Under the pieces are notes generated by a model. It searched no databases, was not told the DNA's origin, and was given only the letters and a program-made list of their open reading frames with translations. A program made the translations under genes and the position numbers. Positions 1 through 10,112 of a stretch of DNA of 64,000 nucleotides are shown piece after piece. Location of the stretch: the NCBI RefSeq assembly GCF_009184905.1, contig NZ_WESC01000001.1:62001-126000 (forward strand). The letters are read 5' to 3'. Every line of letters starts with the position of its first letter. The first letter of the stretch is position 1. The stretch is from Parvibaculum sedimenti. GTDB lineage: Bacteria; Pseudomonadota; Alphaproteobacteria; Parvibaculales; Parvibaculaceae.

Positions 1-1569
<1,569 letters not shown>

Positions 1570-1595
1570 GCCTTTCGTCAGGCCAAAAAAAGATC

Positions 1596-1624
1596 AAGGG
1601 CGCCGGAGCAATCCGGCGCCCTTT
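1596..1624. terminator. Bidirectional rho-independent terminator between pnp and VOC gene
   Basis: A 12-bp perfect stem (AAGGGCGCCGGA / TCCGGCGCCCTT) around a GCAA loop is followed by a T run on the + strand. An A run before it (1586-1592) gives a T run on the - strand. It lies between the convergent pnp and VOC genes and can serve both. Confidence 0.9.
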
Positions 1625-1984
1625 TTATTTCCGCTGCATCAGTTCGATGCGGTTCCCGAAGGGATCGAAAACGAAGATCCGGTCGTACCCATCGATTGGA
1701 GCGTCCTCGACCAGCCGATAACCGCCTGCGCGTGCCCGCGCGACGAGCGTCGCAAGGTCGCTGGTCAGAAAGGCGATATGCGCCTTGCTCGCGGCGTGGA
1801 AATCCTTGTCGACTCCGAGATGGAGCCTGAGCGAACCAAGCTCGAACCAGCCGCCCCCGCGGGCGGCGAGTTCAGCCGGTTTGGGTACTTCGCTGAAGCC
1901 CAGCACATCGATATAGAAACGCCGGGCCTCTTCTTCCCCAAGAGCGGGGATCGCAATCTGAACGTGATCTATACCGGTAAGCAT
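1625..1984 (-). CDS. VOC (glyoxalase/bleomycin-resistance fold) family protein
   Basis: A 119-residue single-unit vicinal oxygen chelate protein. The start reads GIDHVQIAIPALGEEEARRFY, with the typical early metal-ligand His, and the end reads FVFDPFGNRIELMQ, with the typical late Glu. Family members bind a metal and act in many ways (lyase, dioxygenase, drug binding), so the substrate cannot be given. A GGAGG ribosome site precedes the ATG. It starts 21 nt after the fabI stop on the same strand, so it may be the last gene of the fabA-fabB-fabI transcript. Confidence 0.85.
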   Translation of the reverse strand: MLTGIDHVQIAIPALGEEEARRFYIDVLGFSEVPKPAELAARGGGWFELGSLRLHLGVDKDFHAASKAHIAFLTSDLATLVARARAGGYRLVEDAPIDGYDRIFVFDPFGNRIELMQRK

Positions 1985-2005
1985 GGAACCTCCGGTTGCG
2001 TGTGA

Positions 2006-2863
2006 TCAGTTGCCGTTGTCCTGGTCGTTCGTCATTTCCTCGGCGCGGGGCAGACCGATGATGTTGTAGCCACCGTCGACGTAATGGATTTCGCCGGTAA
2101 CGCGGGCGGAAAGATCGGAGAGCAGATAGAGGCCGGCGCCGCCGACATGCTCGAGCTCGATCGTTTCCTTCAGCGCCGAATGCGTCTTGTTCCACTTGTG
2201 AACGAAGCGCGCGTCGCCGATGGCCGAACCGGCGAGCGTCCGCATCGGGCCGGCAGAGATCGCGTTGACACGAATGCCGTCGCGGCCGAAATCGGCGGCG
2301 AGGTAGCGCACGCTTGCCTCAAGCGCGGCCTTGGCAACGCCCATGACGTTGTAGTTGGGCATCACGCGCTGCGCGCCTTCATAGGTGAGCGTCACCATGG
2401 CGCCGCCATTGGGCATCATTTCGGCGGCGCGGCGCGCGACATCGGTGAAGGAGAAGCAGGAAATATCCATCGAGCGCAGGAAGTTTTCGCGCGTCGTGTC
2501 GGCATAGCGGCCCTTGAGCTCGCTCTTGTCGGAATAGGCGATGGCGTGAACGACGAAGTCCAGCGTGCCCCATTCCTCCTTGAGCGTGCGGAAAACGCTG
2601 TCGAGGCTCTGCGAGTCGGTGACGTCGCAGGGGAGGAGAATCTTCGAGCCGACGGATTCCGCCAGCGGCTTCACGCGGCGGCCGAAGGCGTCGCCCTGAT
2701 AGGTGAAGGCCATTTCCGCGCCGTGCAGCGCCAGTGCCTGTGCGATGCCCCAGGCGATCGAGTGGTCGTTCGCGACCCCCATCACCAGACCGCGCCGTCC
2801 CTTCATCAGGGGGCCGCTCATCACCAGGCCGTCGCTACCTGTCTTATGATCCGAACCGTGCAT
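2006..2863 (-). CDS. fabI: Enoyl-[acyl-carrier-protein] reductase (NADH)
   Basis: Last reduction step of each fatty acid elongation cycle, in the cytoplasm. A short-chain dehydrogenase fold of 285 residues: LMKGRRGLVMGVANDHSIAWG is the FabI-type cofactor site, and YSDKSELKGRYADTTRENF followed by VTLTYEGAQRVMPNYNVMGVAKAALEA contains the active-site Tyr-x6-Lys pattern. The proposed ATG at 2863 gives a 46-nt gap after fabB. An in-frame ATG at 2821 is closer to the usual FabI start and cannot be excluded. It lies downstream of fabB and fabA on the same strand, consistent with one operon. Confidence 0.95.
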   Translation of the reverse strand: MHGSDHKTGSDGLVMSGPLMKGRRGLVMGVANDHSIAWGIAQALALHGAEMAFTYQGDAFGRRVKPLAESVGSKILLPCDVTDSQSLDSVFRTLKEEWGTLDFVVHAIAYSDKSELKGRYADTTRENFLRSMDISCFSFTDVARRAAEMMPNGGAMVTLTYEGAQRVMPNYNVMGVAKAALEASVRYLAADFGRDGIRVNAISAGPMRTLAGSAIGDARFVHKWNKTHSALKETIELEHVGGAGLYLLSDLSARVTGEIHYVDGGYNIIGLPRAEEMTNDQDNGN

Positions 2864-2909
2864 TCGTTTTCGACCCGTCTGTTTCCAGGTTGTTTGGCCG
2901 GCTTTTGTG

Positions 2910-4133
2910 TCAGCCGTTATAGCGCTGGAAGGCCAGCGTCGCGTTGGTACCGCCGAAGCCGAAGCTGTTGGAGATCGCCAGATTGATGTCCGCCCCGTCG
3001 ATGCGCTCGCGCACGATATTCGCGGCGGCAACTTCGGGGTCGATTTCGTCGATATTGGCGCTCGCCGCGATGAAGCCGTTCTGCATCATCAGCAGCGTAT
3101 AGATCGCTTCATGCACACCCGCCGCGCCCTGCGCATGGCCGGTGAGCGACTTGGTGGCGCTGATCGGCGGTGTCTTGTCGCCGAAGACTTCGAGGATCGC
3201 CTTGATCTCGGGAATGTCGCCGACGGGCGTCGAGGTCGCATGCGGATTGATGTAGTCGACGGGTGCCTTCAGATCCTTGATCGCCATGCGCATGCAACGT
3301 ACCGCGCCCTCGCCCGAGGGGGCGACCATGTCGGCGCCATCCGCCGTCGCGCCATAACCAACGAGTTCGGCGTAGATCTTCGCGCCGCGCGCCTTGGCGT
3401 GTTCCAGTTCCTCGAGGACCAGAATGCCGCCACCGCCCGAGATCACGAAGCCGTCGCGATCCTTGTCATAGGCGCGGCTCGCCTTTTCCGGCGTGTCGTT
3501 GCGCTTGGAGGACATGGCGCCCATGGCGTCGAAGAGGACGGAAAGCGTCCAGTCGAGTTCCTCGCCACCGCCGGCAAACATGATGTCCTGCTTGCCCCAC
3601 TGAATCATCTCGGCAGCGTTGCCGATGCAGTTTGCGGAGGTCGAGCAGGCGGAGCTGATCGAGTAGTTCACGCCCTTGGTCTTGTACCAGGTCGAGAGAT
3701 TGGCCGAGCAGGTGGACGACATTGCTTTCGGCACGGCGAAGGGGCCGACCCTCTTGGGGCCCTTCGCCGGATCGCGCGTGATGTCGGCAGCGGCCACGAT
3801 CGCTTTCGTCGAAGGTCCGCCGGAACCTACGATCAGACCCGTCCGCTCATTGCTGACGTCGGAGGGCTCGAGGCCCGCGTCGCGGATCGCCTGTTCCATG
3901 GCGACCGACGCATAGGCCGCGCCGTCGCCCATGAAACGGCGCGCGCGCCGGTCGACGGTTGCGTCGAGGTCGATCTTGAGGCTGCCGTGAACCTGGCTGC
4001 GAAAGCCGAGCTCGGCATAAGTGTCAGATTTGACGATACCGGAGCGCCCTTCGCGAAGGCTCGCGAGGACCTCTTGCGTATTGTTGCCGATCGAGGAGAC
4101 GATCCCCATGCCGGTGACGACCACTCGTCTCAT
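2910..4133 (-). CDS. fabB: 3-oxoacyl-[acyl-carrier-protein] synthase I (FabB)
   Basis: Condensing enzyme that elongates unsaturated acyl chains after the FabA isomerisation. It has 407 residues in a thiolase fold. The catalytic triad is visible: Cys in [10 protein letters not shown], His in [11 protein letters not shown] and His in [10 protein letters not shown]. The C-terminal [14 protein letters not shown] motif is typical. The order fabA-fabB-fabI on the minus strand supports FabB rather than FabF. The first His motif reads NPHATSTP where NAHGTSTP is commoner; this is probably a lineage variant. Confidence 0.96.
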   Translation of the reverse strand: MRRVVVTGMGIVSSIGNNTQEVLASLREGRSGIVKSDTYAELGFRSQVHGSLKIDLDATVDRRARRFMGDGAAYASVAMEQAIRDAGLEPSDVSNERTGLIVGSGGPSTKAIVAAADITRDPAKGPKRVGPFAVPKAMSSTCSANLSTWYKTKGVNYSISSACSTSANCIGNAAEMIQWGKQDIMFAGGGEELDWTLSVLFDAMGAMSSKRNDTPEKASRAYDKDRDGFVISGGGGILVLEELEHAKARGAKIYAELVGYGATADGADMVAPSGEGAVRCMRMAIKDLKAPVDYINPHATSTPVGDIPEIKAILEVFGDKTPPISATKSLTGHAQGAAGVHEAIYTLLMMQNGFIAASANIDEIDPEVAAANIVRERIDGADINLAISNSFGFGGTNATLAFQRYNG

Positions 4134-4200
4134 GGCAGCCTCATTCTTGGTGTTAACGGGTTCGTATGAATGGCTTCGTGTGAATGGATTTGCCGCTCCG

Positions 4201-4719
4201 TCAGGCCGGCTGATCTTCTGTCGAAAGCCCGACCCTCATGTCGCTGATCGTATAGGCAAGCTCGCCATCCGCAAGGATGGTGCAATCGGCCACGCCGAGA
4301 ACGAGGCGGCGATTGATCACGCGCTTGAGCTGGATGTTGTATTCGATCTTCTTCACGGCGGGCGTGACCATGGCGGAGAATTTCACTTCGCCGACGCCGA
4401 GCGCGCGGCCCTTGCCCTTGCCGCCGATCCAGCCAAGGAAGAAGCCCAGCAGCTGCCACGCACCGTCGAGACCGAGGCAGCCCGGCATGATCGGGTCACC
4501 CTCGAAATGGCAGGGGAAGAACCAGAGGTCCGGGTGGATGTCGAATTCGGCCTTGATCTGGCCCTTGTCGTGATCGCCGCCCTTGTCCGAGATATGCGTG
4601 ATCCGCGAGATCATCAGCATCGGAGGCAAGGGAAGCTGCGCATTTCCGGGGCCGAACATGCGGCCATGGCTGCATTCGAGAAGATCTTCGTAGGTGTAAC
4701 TCGACTTTTGCTCAGCCAT
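4201..4719 (-). CDS. fabA: 3-hydroxydecanoyl-[acyl-carrier-protein] dehydratase/isomerase
   Basis: Dehydrates 3-hydroxydecanoyl-ACP and isomerises trans-2- to cis-3-decenoyl-ACP, the entry into anaerobic unsaturated fatty acid synthesis. It has 172 residues in a hotdog fold. The active-site His sits in [19 protein letters not shown], with the FabA-type Asp shortly after. The start [14 protein letters not shown] is chosen at 4719 because it matches the usual FabA start; an ATG 15 nt upstream is possible. It is first in the leftward fabA-fabB-fabI set and divergent from irr, a neighbourhood common in Alphaproteobacteria. Confidence 0.96.
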   Translation of the reverse strand: MAEQKSSYTYEDLLECSHGRMFGPGNAQLPLPPMLMISRITHISDKGGDHDKGQIKAEFDIHPDLWFFPCHFEGDPIMPGCLGLDGAWQLLGFFLGWIGGKGKGRALGVGEVKFSAMVTPAVKKIEYNIQLKRVINRRLVLGVADCTILADGELAYTISDMRVGLSTEDQPA

Positions 4720-4885
4720 ACCCCGTCCGCTCAACTATGCCCTTCTCGTCAGCTCTCGTGTGAGCGATAGGGCTATCCCCGGCTCAAGGGCAAGGTTCTC
4801 TCCCCACCCCGGTTTCCTCGACGCGCTTCCTAACATATAGGGAGGCTGCCGGAAACCCACGCGATATGAGCTACAAAGCCCCGCC

Positions 4886-4913
4886 TTGACAAAAGCGTGA
4901 CTGTGACTACATT
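4886..4913 (+). promoter_or_regulatory. Candidate sigma-70 promoter of irr
   Basis: TTGACA at 4886-4891 and TACATT at 4908-4913, spaced 16 nt. Transcription would start near 4920, at the edge of the palindrome described next. Pattern match only. Confidence 0.6.
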
Positions 4914-4920
4914 TTGGACA

Positions 4921-4935
4921 TTGTAATCATTACAA
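4921..4935. promoter_or_regulatory. 7-1-7 palindrome, Fur-family-type operator before irr
   Basis: TTGTAATcATTACAA is a perfect 7-1-7 inverted repeat. This is the symmetry of Fur, PerR and Mur operators. It covers the expected start of irr transcription, so a bound protein should repress. Whether the binder is Irr itself, a Fur/Mur protein or a PerR-like protein cannot be told from sequence. Confidence 0.6.
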
Positions 4936-4968
4936 ACTGGCGTTTGCTCGATATGAGCAGACGGAAGG

Positions 4969-5409
4969 ATGAAGCCCGTGACCCAGGATCGGCCCTATAG
5001 CCAGACGCTCTCCCGCTTGCGGGAAGCCGGCCTGCGCCCGACCCGCCAGCGCCTCGCTCTGGGCCGCCTTCTCTTCGATGGCGGCGATCGCCACGTCACG
5101 GCTGAAGCCCTTCACGAAGAAGCTCAGGCGGCTGGCGTCAGCGTTTCGCTGGCCACCGTCTACAACACGCTTCACCAGTTCACGGAAGCCCATCTGCTGC
5201 GCGAAGTCGTGGTGGACAGCGCGCGCACCTATTTCGATACGAATGTCAGCGATCACCACCATTTCTTTCTCGAGAATGCGGGGTCGCTGATGGATATCGA
5301 CGGCGGCAAGATCGCCATTACGGGCCTTCCCCAGGCGCCGGAAGGCACGGATGTCGCTCGCGTCGACGTTATCGTGCGCCTTCACGGAACGCCCCGCCCG
5401 GCCGAATAA
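4969..5409 (+). CDS. irr: Iron response regulator Irr (Fur family)
   Basis: Transcription factor that couples iron/haem status to gene expression in Alphaproteobacteria. It has 146 residues with a winged helix (LREAGLRPTRQRLALGRLLF, SLATVYNTLHQF). The His cluster DHHHFF at residues 95-100, a conserved haem/metal site, follows. The N-terminal GCPW-type haem regulatory motif of Bradyrhizobium Irr is absent, as in many other Irr proteins. The neighbour fabA and an iron control element upstream of the next gene support Irr rather than Fur, PerR or Zur. No obvious terminator follows the gene. Confidence 0.9.
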   Translation: MKPVTQDRPYSQTLSRLREAGLRPTRQRLALGRLLFDGGDRHVTAEALHEEAQAAGVSVSLATVYNTLHQFTEAHLLREVVVDSARTYFDTNVSDHHHFFLENAGSLMDIDGGKIAITGLPQAPEGTDVARVDVIVRLHGTPRPAE

Positions 5410-5440
5410 GCCATCCGGTCAGCTGCGAACCCTTCTCATA

Positions 5441-5457
5441 TTTAGAATTATTCTAAG
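5441..5457. promoter_or_regulatory. Iron control element (ICE) upstream of rubrerythrin
   Basis: TTTAGAATTATTCTAAG matches the ICE consensus TTTAGAA-N3-TTCTAAA with one change at the last base. ICE motifs are the known binding sites of Irr in Alphaproteobacteria. It ends 3 nt before a -35-like TTGACC, a position that allows either activation or repression. Confidence 0.8.
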
Positions 5458-5460
5458 GTG

Positions 5461-5489
5461 TTGACCGCTCGCGGCCAGCGGCATTATGC
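5461..5489 (+). promoter_or_regulatory. Candidate promoter of the rubrerythrin gene
   Basis: TTGACC at 5461-5466 with TTATGC at 5484-5489 (17-nt spacing) or the overlapping CATTAT. The mRNA would have a leader of about 130 nt before the ATG at 5623. The ICE lies directly upstream. Confidence 0.5.
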
Positions 5490-5622
5490 TTTTCCTCAAC
5501 CGCCTCCCCGGGCGGTGGCCGGACGGGGCCAGTCGCCCCGAAACCCGGCCAGAACTCCAACAGGCAGGCCGTAGGAATGGGCGCTCAACCTGTTCCGGAC
5601 GGCGAGGAAAGGTGAGGAATCC

Positions 5623-6042
5623 ATGTCGTCGCTCGCAAAATCCAAAACACTCGACAATCTGAAGGCGGCCTTCGCCGGCGAGAGCCAGGCGAACCGTCGC
5701 TATCTCTATTTCGCCCAGAAGGCCGACGTCGAAGGCTACAACGATGTCGCCGCCGTGTTCCGCTCGACCGCGGAAGGTGAAACGGGCCACGCCCACGGCC
5801 ATCTGGAATTCATGGAGTCGGTCGGCGACCCCGCCACGGGCGAGCCCATCGGACCGACCAACCTCAACCTCAAGGCCGCCATCGTCGGCGAGACGCACGA
5901 ATACACCGACATGTATCCGGGCATGGCGCGCACCGCGCGCGAAGAAGGCTTCGACGAGATTGCCGACTGGTTCGAAACGCTGGCCAAGGCTGAAAAGAGC
6001 CATGCTGGTCGCTTCCAGAAGGCGCTCGACAGTCTCGCCTGA
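5623..6042 (+). CDS. Rubrerythrin-family diiron protein (no rubredoxin domain)
   Basis: Probable peroxide-scavenging or iron-handling diiron protein of 139 residues. The four-helix diiron ligands are visible: Glu in [11 protein letters not shown], Glu/His in [11 protein letters not shown], Glu in [13 protein letters not shown] and Glu/His in [11 protein letters not shown]. The C-terminal rubredoxin-like Cys domain of classical rubrerythrin is absent, so electrons must come from a partner. The Fe-S protein encoded next is a reasonable candidate (inference). A GAGG ribosome site precedes the ATG, and an Irr-type ICE lies upstream, so iron limitation or haem status likely controls it. Confidence 0.92.
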   Translation: MSSLAKSKTLDNLKAAFAGESQANRRYLYFAQKADVEGYNDVAAVFRSTAEGETGHAHGHLEFMESVGDPATGEPIGPTNLNLKAAIVGETHEYTDMYPGMARTAREEGFDEIADWFETLAKAEKSHAGRFQKALDSLA

Positions 6043-6061
6043 GCGCTGACGAAAAATCGCG

Positions 6062-6089
6062 AGGGAGACGGGCTTCGGCCCGCCTCCCT
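6062..6089 (+). terminator. Hairpin after rubrerythrin gene
   Basis: AGGGAGACGGGC / GCCCGCCTCCCT with a TTCG loop and one A-C mismatch, followed by only TTT. It may be a leaky terminator or a processing hairpin that lets some transcription continue into the Fe-S gene at 6124. Confidence 0.6.
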
Positions 6090-6123
6090 TTCGCGGTCAA
6101 ATCGGAATATGGGAGGGGATTGA

Positions 6124-7473
6124 ATGAAAGAAGGCAGCACGGAAGCGCCGACACGCCATCCGATCGATTGGCAGAGCCCGGACTTCTACGATCTCGACAA
6201 GCTCGATGTGGAGCTGCGCCGTGTCTTCGACATCTGCCATGGCTGCCGCCGCTGCTTCAATCTCTGCGACAGTTTCCCGCGTCTCTTCGATCTCGTTGAC
6301 GCATCGCCCACTGGCGAACTCGATGAGGTGAAGTCGGAGGATTTCGCGCCCGTCATCGAAGCCTGCACGCTTTGCGACATGTGCTACATGACGAAGTGCC
6401 CTTACGTGCCTCCGCATGAATTCAATCTCGATTTCCCGCATCTGATGCTGCGCTACCGCTCCGCCGAGGCGAAGCATGAGGGGCATTATCCCTTCGTGCC
6501 CGGACAGCTTGGTCAGACAGATCGCAACGGCATGCTGGCCGCTCCCATCGCGCCGCTGGCGAACTGGGGCTCCGCGCGTGGCAACAGGCTGACGCGGCCC
6601 GTGCTCGAAAAGCTCGCAGGCATCGACGCTCGCGTCGAGCTGCCGAAATTTTACGGCAAGACCTTCACCATGCGCGCGAAGGCGCAGGACAAGTTAGGCG
6701 AGGCCGCGCCGAAGGAAGCGCCCGCCAAAGGCCGCAAGGCCGCACTTTTCGCCACCTGCTTCGTCAACTACAACAATCCGCAGGTCGGCGAGGCCGCGCG
6801 AAAAGTGCTTGCGCATAATGGTGTCGAAACAACCGTCGCTTATCCCGGTTGCTGCGGCATGCCCTTTCTCGAACAGGGCAATCTCGCCAAGGTCGCGGAG
6901 CAGGCCGAAAGGGTCTCGCGCGAAATGTGCGAGCTGATCGACAAGGGTTACGACATCATTACGCTGACGGCATCCTGCGGACTGATGTTCAAGTTCGAAT
7001 GGCCGCTCATTCTTCCTGATAATGCGGATGTCAAAAAGCTCGCGCAGGCGACCTATGACATCGACGAATATGTCGTCGACATTGCGAAGAAAGAGGGTCT
7101 CGCGCCCGGCCTCAAGCCCGTCGAGGGCGGCGTCACGGCGCATCTTGCCTGTCACGCCCGGGCGCAGAACATGGGTCCGAAATCCGCCGAGATGATGAAG
7201 CTCATCCCCGAGACAAAGGTCGATGTGGTTGAGAGGTGTTCCGGCCACGGAGGAACATTCGGCGTGATGAAGGAAACCTTCGAGGTCGCGATGAGGGTCG
7301 GCAAACCCGCCGCGCGCAATGTTGCCAAGACCGGCAACAAATACGTCACCTCCGATTGTCCGCTTGCCGGAAAGCACCTCGCGCAGGAAATCGAGACGCT
7401 TGAAGAGGCGCAGGTGCCGAAGGTGCAGCATCCCATCGAGATCATGGCCCGGGCCTGGGGCCTCATCGAATAA
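6124..7473 (+). CDS. Heterodisulfide reductase/GlpC-like Fe-S protein
   Basis: A 449-residue protein with two N-terminal 4Fe-4S sites, [11 protein letters not shown] (Cys38, 41, 44, 48) and [12 protein letters not shown] (Cys81, 84, 87, 92). Two Cys-rich CCG-type domains follow: [12 protein letters not shown], then [12 protein letters not shown] with a later Cys in [11 protein letters not shown]. This is the layout of GlpC and HdrD-like subunits, which pass electrons between a dehydrogenase and quinone or a disulfide. The second CCG motif has lost one Cys (CSG). No membrane segment or flavin partner is encoded beside it. It sits between rubrerythrin and DUF3501, a trio I recall from other proteobacteria. 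Exact function is unknown. Confidence 0.88.
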   Translation: MKEGSTEAPTRHPIDWQSPDFYDLDKLDVELRRVFDICHGCRRCFNLCDSFPRLFDLVDASPTGELDEVKSEDFAPVIEACTLCDMCYMTKCPYVPPHEFNLDFPHLMLRYRSAEAKHEGHYPFVPGQLGQTDRNGMLAAPIAPLANWGSARGNRLTRPVLEKLAGIDARVELPKFYGKTFTMRAKAQDKLGEAAPKEAPAKGRKAALFATCFVNYNNPQVGEAARKVLAHNGVETTVAYPGCCGMPFLEQGNLAKVAEQAERVSREMCELIDKGYDIITLTASCGLMFKFEWPLILPDNADVKKLAQATYDIDEYVVDIAKKEGLAPGLKPVEGGVTAHLACHARAQNMGPKSAEMMKLIPETKVDVVERCSGHGGTFGVMKETFEVAMRVGKPAARNVAKTGNKYVTSDCPLAGKHLAQEIETLEEAQVPKVQHPIEIMARAWGLIE

Positions 7474-7492
7474 GAAGAAGTGGAGCGAAACA

Positions 7493-8086
7493 ATGCCCGC
7501 ATCGAAGCGCATCATCGAACGCAGCGATATCCTCTCGCCCGAGACCTATGTGAGCGAGCGCAAGGAGCGGCGTGCCGCGATCACGGCGCTGAAGAAGAAC
7601 CGCCGCGTCGCGGTCGGGCCCTATGCGACCTTCTACTTCGAGAATTACGACACGATGTTCCAGCAGATCCACGAGATGCTCTACATCGAAAAGGGCGGTG
7701 AGGAGCAGATTGCCGACGAGCTTGCTGCCTATAATCCTCTGATCCCCAAGGGCGACGAGCTTGTCGCGACGCTGATGTTTGAGATCGACGACGAGGTGCG
7801 CCGCGACAAGGAACTGCGCCGCCTCACCGGCGTTGAGGATCACATCTATATCGATGTTGGCGGCTTGCGCGTGACGGCGGTGCCGGAAGGCGATGTCGAG
7901 CGCACGAAGTCCGACGGCAAGACGTCATCGGTTCACTTCCTGCACTTCCCCTTCAAGCTGCAGGAAGTCGAGAAGTTTCGCGATCCGGCAACGCAGGTGA
8001 TCATCGCCATCGCGCATCCGAATTATGGGCACATGGCGCTGCTCGCGCCTGACACCCGTGCTGCGCTCGCTGCGGATTTAGACTGA
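7493..8086 (+). CDS. DUF3501 family protein
   Basis: A 197-residue protein of unknown function, recognised as DUF3501 from its opening (IIERSDILSPETYVSERKERR), the segment GPYATFYFENYDTMFQQIHEML, and the position right after the rubrerythrin and Fe-S genes. It has no signal peptide, membrane helix or Cys motif, so it is probably a soluble cytoplasmic partner of the Fe-S protein. Conserved His residues near the end (SVHFLHFPF, AHPNYGHMALL) could bind metal (inference). The start at 7493 follows a GGAG site and lies 19 nt after the previous stop, so the two are co-transcribed. Confidence 0.85.
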   Translation: MPASKRIIERSDILSPETYVSERKERRAAITALKKNRRVAVGPYATFYFENYDTMFQQIHEMLYIEKGGEEQIADELAAYNPLIPKGDELVATLMFEIDDEVRRDKELRRLTGVEDHIYIDVGGLRVTAVPEGDVERTKSDGKTSSVHFLHFPFKLQEVEKFRDPATQVIIAIAHPNYGHMALLAPDTRAALAADLD

Positions 8087-8096
8087 AGCGCGCGCC

Positions 8097-8828
8097 CTAT
8101 TCGAAGTTTTCGTCTGAATAGGTGCCCCAGATCGAGCTGCGCTCGACCCAGCCTTCGTAGCCGCTCGCCTTGAGTTCGCACCACGCCGCCTTGCACGCCT
8201 TGATCTGTGCGATGACCCCGGGTTCGGCATAGGCGATGATGCCGGCGGTTGGGTTTGGTTCGGTGAGCAAGGCCACCGGCTCGCCGGTATGGGTCTTGTT
8301 CTGGACGATTGCGGTGCGACGCCCGTCGAGCATCGAATGCCAGACCCAGCCGATATCGCCTTCGTTGTCGCGGATGCGCCGCCACTGGTCCGACTCAGCC
8401 GTGACCTCGACTGGCAGCCCCTTTTTTGCGAAGACCCATTCGATCGGATAGTCGTCGCCCGGCCCGCGCCGGACGTTGATGCGACCGGATTTGAGGCTGA
8501 CGAAACGTGGCACGGGCAAGCCAGAGGTGGTGCCGACCGTACGCTTGGGTGGCGCGCCGATTGCGGGATCCGGCGGCAGAAACTGCTGCGCGGCGGCGGG
8601 CTTTTCCGTTTTTTCCGCCTTTTCCGTTTTGGCTTCGGCAGGGCTAAGGCCTGCGATCAGCAACAGGCACAGCGCAGCGCCCCCGGCCTTGCGAAGGACG
8701 GAGCCGGCGTCATGTCGATGGGGCCGGTAAATGGCGATGATGGTGGCCTTCCTCTTGGGTGCCCTTGCACCTTTATGACAAGGGCGCGGCGACCGGGTCA
8801 AGGCGGATGGCGCGTTGTGCAAAGGCAT
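8097..8828 (-). CDS. Secreted SH3-domain protein
   Basis: Probably exported. A hydrophobic stretch (AALCLLLIAGLSPAEA) resembling a signal peptide is followed by a Lys/Glu-rich linker. Two bacterial SH3-like segments follow: SGRINVRRGPGDDYPIEWVFAKKG with WRRIRDNEGDIGWVWHSML, and a second ending CELKASGYEGWVERSSIWG. Such domains usually bind cell wall or assist folding in the periplasm. The start is uncertain: the ATG at 8828 gives 243 residues with an over-long N-region before the signal. A non-ATG start nearer the hydrophobic core, after an AGAGGAAGG stretch near 8755, is possible. It is divergent from the dehydrogenase gene. Confidence 0.8.
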   Translation of the reverse strand: MPLHNAPSALTRSPRPCHKGARAPKRKATIIAIYRPHRHDAGSVLRKAGGAALCLLLIAGLSPAEAKTEKAEKTEKPAAAQQFLPPDPAIGAPPKRTVGTTSGLPVPRFVSLKSGRINVRRGPGDDYPIEWVFAKKGLPVEVTAESDQWRRIRDNEGDIGWVWHSMLDGRRTAIVQNKTHTGEPVALLTEPNPTAGIIAYAEPGVIAQIKACKAAWCELKASGYEGWVERSSIWGTYSDENFE

Positions 8829-8935
8829 GAGAACGGCTTTGTCCGCGCCCTCGCCCTCTGCTAGACAAGAGTAGGCCAGTCCCGCATTGGAGCGGGCGCC
8901 GGCAGAATGTTTCGCAGCGACCAGGCGTTCCACGT

Positions 8936-9928
8936 ATGACCCAGAAGAAGCCGCTCGTCATCGTCACCAGAAAGCTTCCAGATGTCATCGAAGCGCGTAT
9001 GGACGAGCTCTTCGACGTCCGATTGAACAAGGACGATCATCCGATGACGACGGCGGAGCTCGTGGCCGCCGTCCGTGAGGCCGACGTACTGGTCCCAACG
9101 GTTACCGACCGCATCGACGCCAAGGTATTGGCGCAGGTCGGCCCGCAGCTTCGCCTCATCGCCCAGTTCGGCACCGGCGTCGACAATATCGACGTCGAGA
9201 CCGCGCGCCGTCGCGGCATTACGGTTACGAACACGCCCGGTGTGCTGACAGAAGACACGGCCGACATGACGATGGCGCTGATCCTCGCAGTGCCCCGCCG
9301 CCTCGCCGACGGCGCGCGCTATTTGCGTGACCATAATGGCGAATGGCCGGGTTGGTCGCCGACATGGATGCTCGGACGCCGCATTTTTGGAAAGCGTCTG
9401 GGCATTATCGGCATGGGCCGCATCGGACAGGCGGTGGCGCGCCGTGCCCGCGCATTCGGCCTCGAAATCCACTACCACAATCGCAAGCCTGCCAATGCCG
9501 TGATCGAGAAGGAACTCGAGGCGACCTATTGGGAGAGCCTCGACCAGATGCTCGCCAAGGTCGATATCGTTTCGGTCAATTGCCCGCACACGCCCGCGAC
9601 CTATCACCTCCTGAATGCGCGACGTCTGAAGCTGATGCGGCCCGACAGCTACATCGTCAACACGGCGCGCGGCGAGGTGATCGACGAAAACGCGCTCGCC
9701 CGGGCGCTGGAAGCGGGCGAAATCGCAGGCGCCGGCCTCGATGTGTTCGAGCAGGAGCCGACGGTCAATCCGCGCCTCATCGGCCTCGACAATGTGGTGC
9801 TGCTTCCGCATATGAGCTCGGCGACCATTGAAGGTCGCGTCGAGATGGGTGGCAAGGTCATCGTCAATATCAAGACCTTCATGGATGGGCATCGTCCGCC
9901 CGACCGGGTGATCCCTGCGATCATGTAA
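8936..9928 (+). CDS. D-isomer-specific 2-hydroxyacid dehydrogenase (glyoxylate reductase-like)
   Basis: NAD(P)H-dependent reduction of a 2-oxoacid, probably glyoxylate or hydroxypyruvate. It has 330 residues: Rossmann motif GIIGMGRIGQAVARRA, substrate Arg in VNTARGEVID, Glu in LDVFEQEP and the catalytic His in VLLPHMSSAT. The Arg-Glu-His set is complete. Closest family by eye is GyaR/GhrB. The specific substrate cannot be fixed from sequence. Neighbours do not suggest a pathway. Confidence 0.9.
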   Translation: MTQKKPLVIVTRKLPDVIEARMDELFDVRLNKDDHPMTTAELVAAVREADVLVPTVTDRIDAKVLAQVGPQLRLIAQFGTGVDNIDVETARRRGITVTNTPGVLTEDTADMTMALILAVPRRLADGARYLRDHNGEWPGWSPTWMLGRRIFGKRLGIIGMGRIGQAVARRARAFGLEIHYHNRKPANAVIEKELEATYWESLDQMLAKVDIVSVNCPHTPATYHLLNARRLKLMRPDSYIVNTARGEVIDENALARALEAGEIAGAGLDVFEQEPTVNPRLIGLDNVVLLPHMSSATIEGRVEMGGKVIVNIKTFMDGHRPPDRVIPAIM

Positions 9929-10112
9929 TGATCTGCGGCGGGCGCCCATTTAGCGTTTAAAACGCATAAAATCGGGTCATTCCGCAGATTATTTAATTTT
10001 CGTAATCCGTCCGTAGTCCCACGGAAATTAAGATTCTCCTTGGCACTTTGGATGCAGGCTTCGCCGTGCTTGCGCCAGTTTGGGCGCTGTTAGCCGCGAT
10101 TGACGCCCTGCG

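Noticed and set aside
2907-4169. 420-codon open frame on the + strand opposite fabB
   Set aside because: Antisense to a complete fabB; a composition effect.
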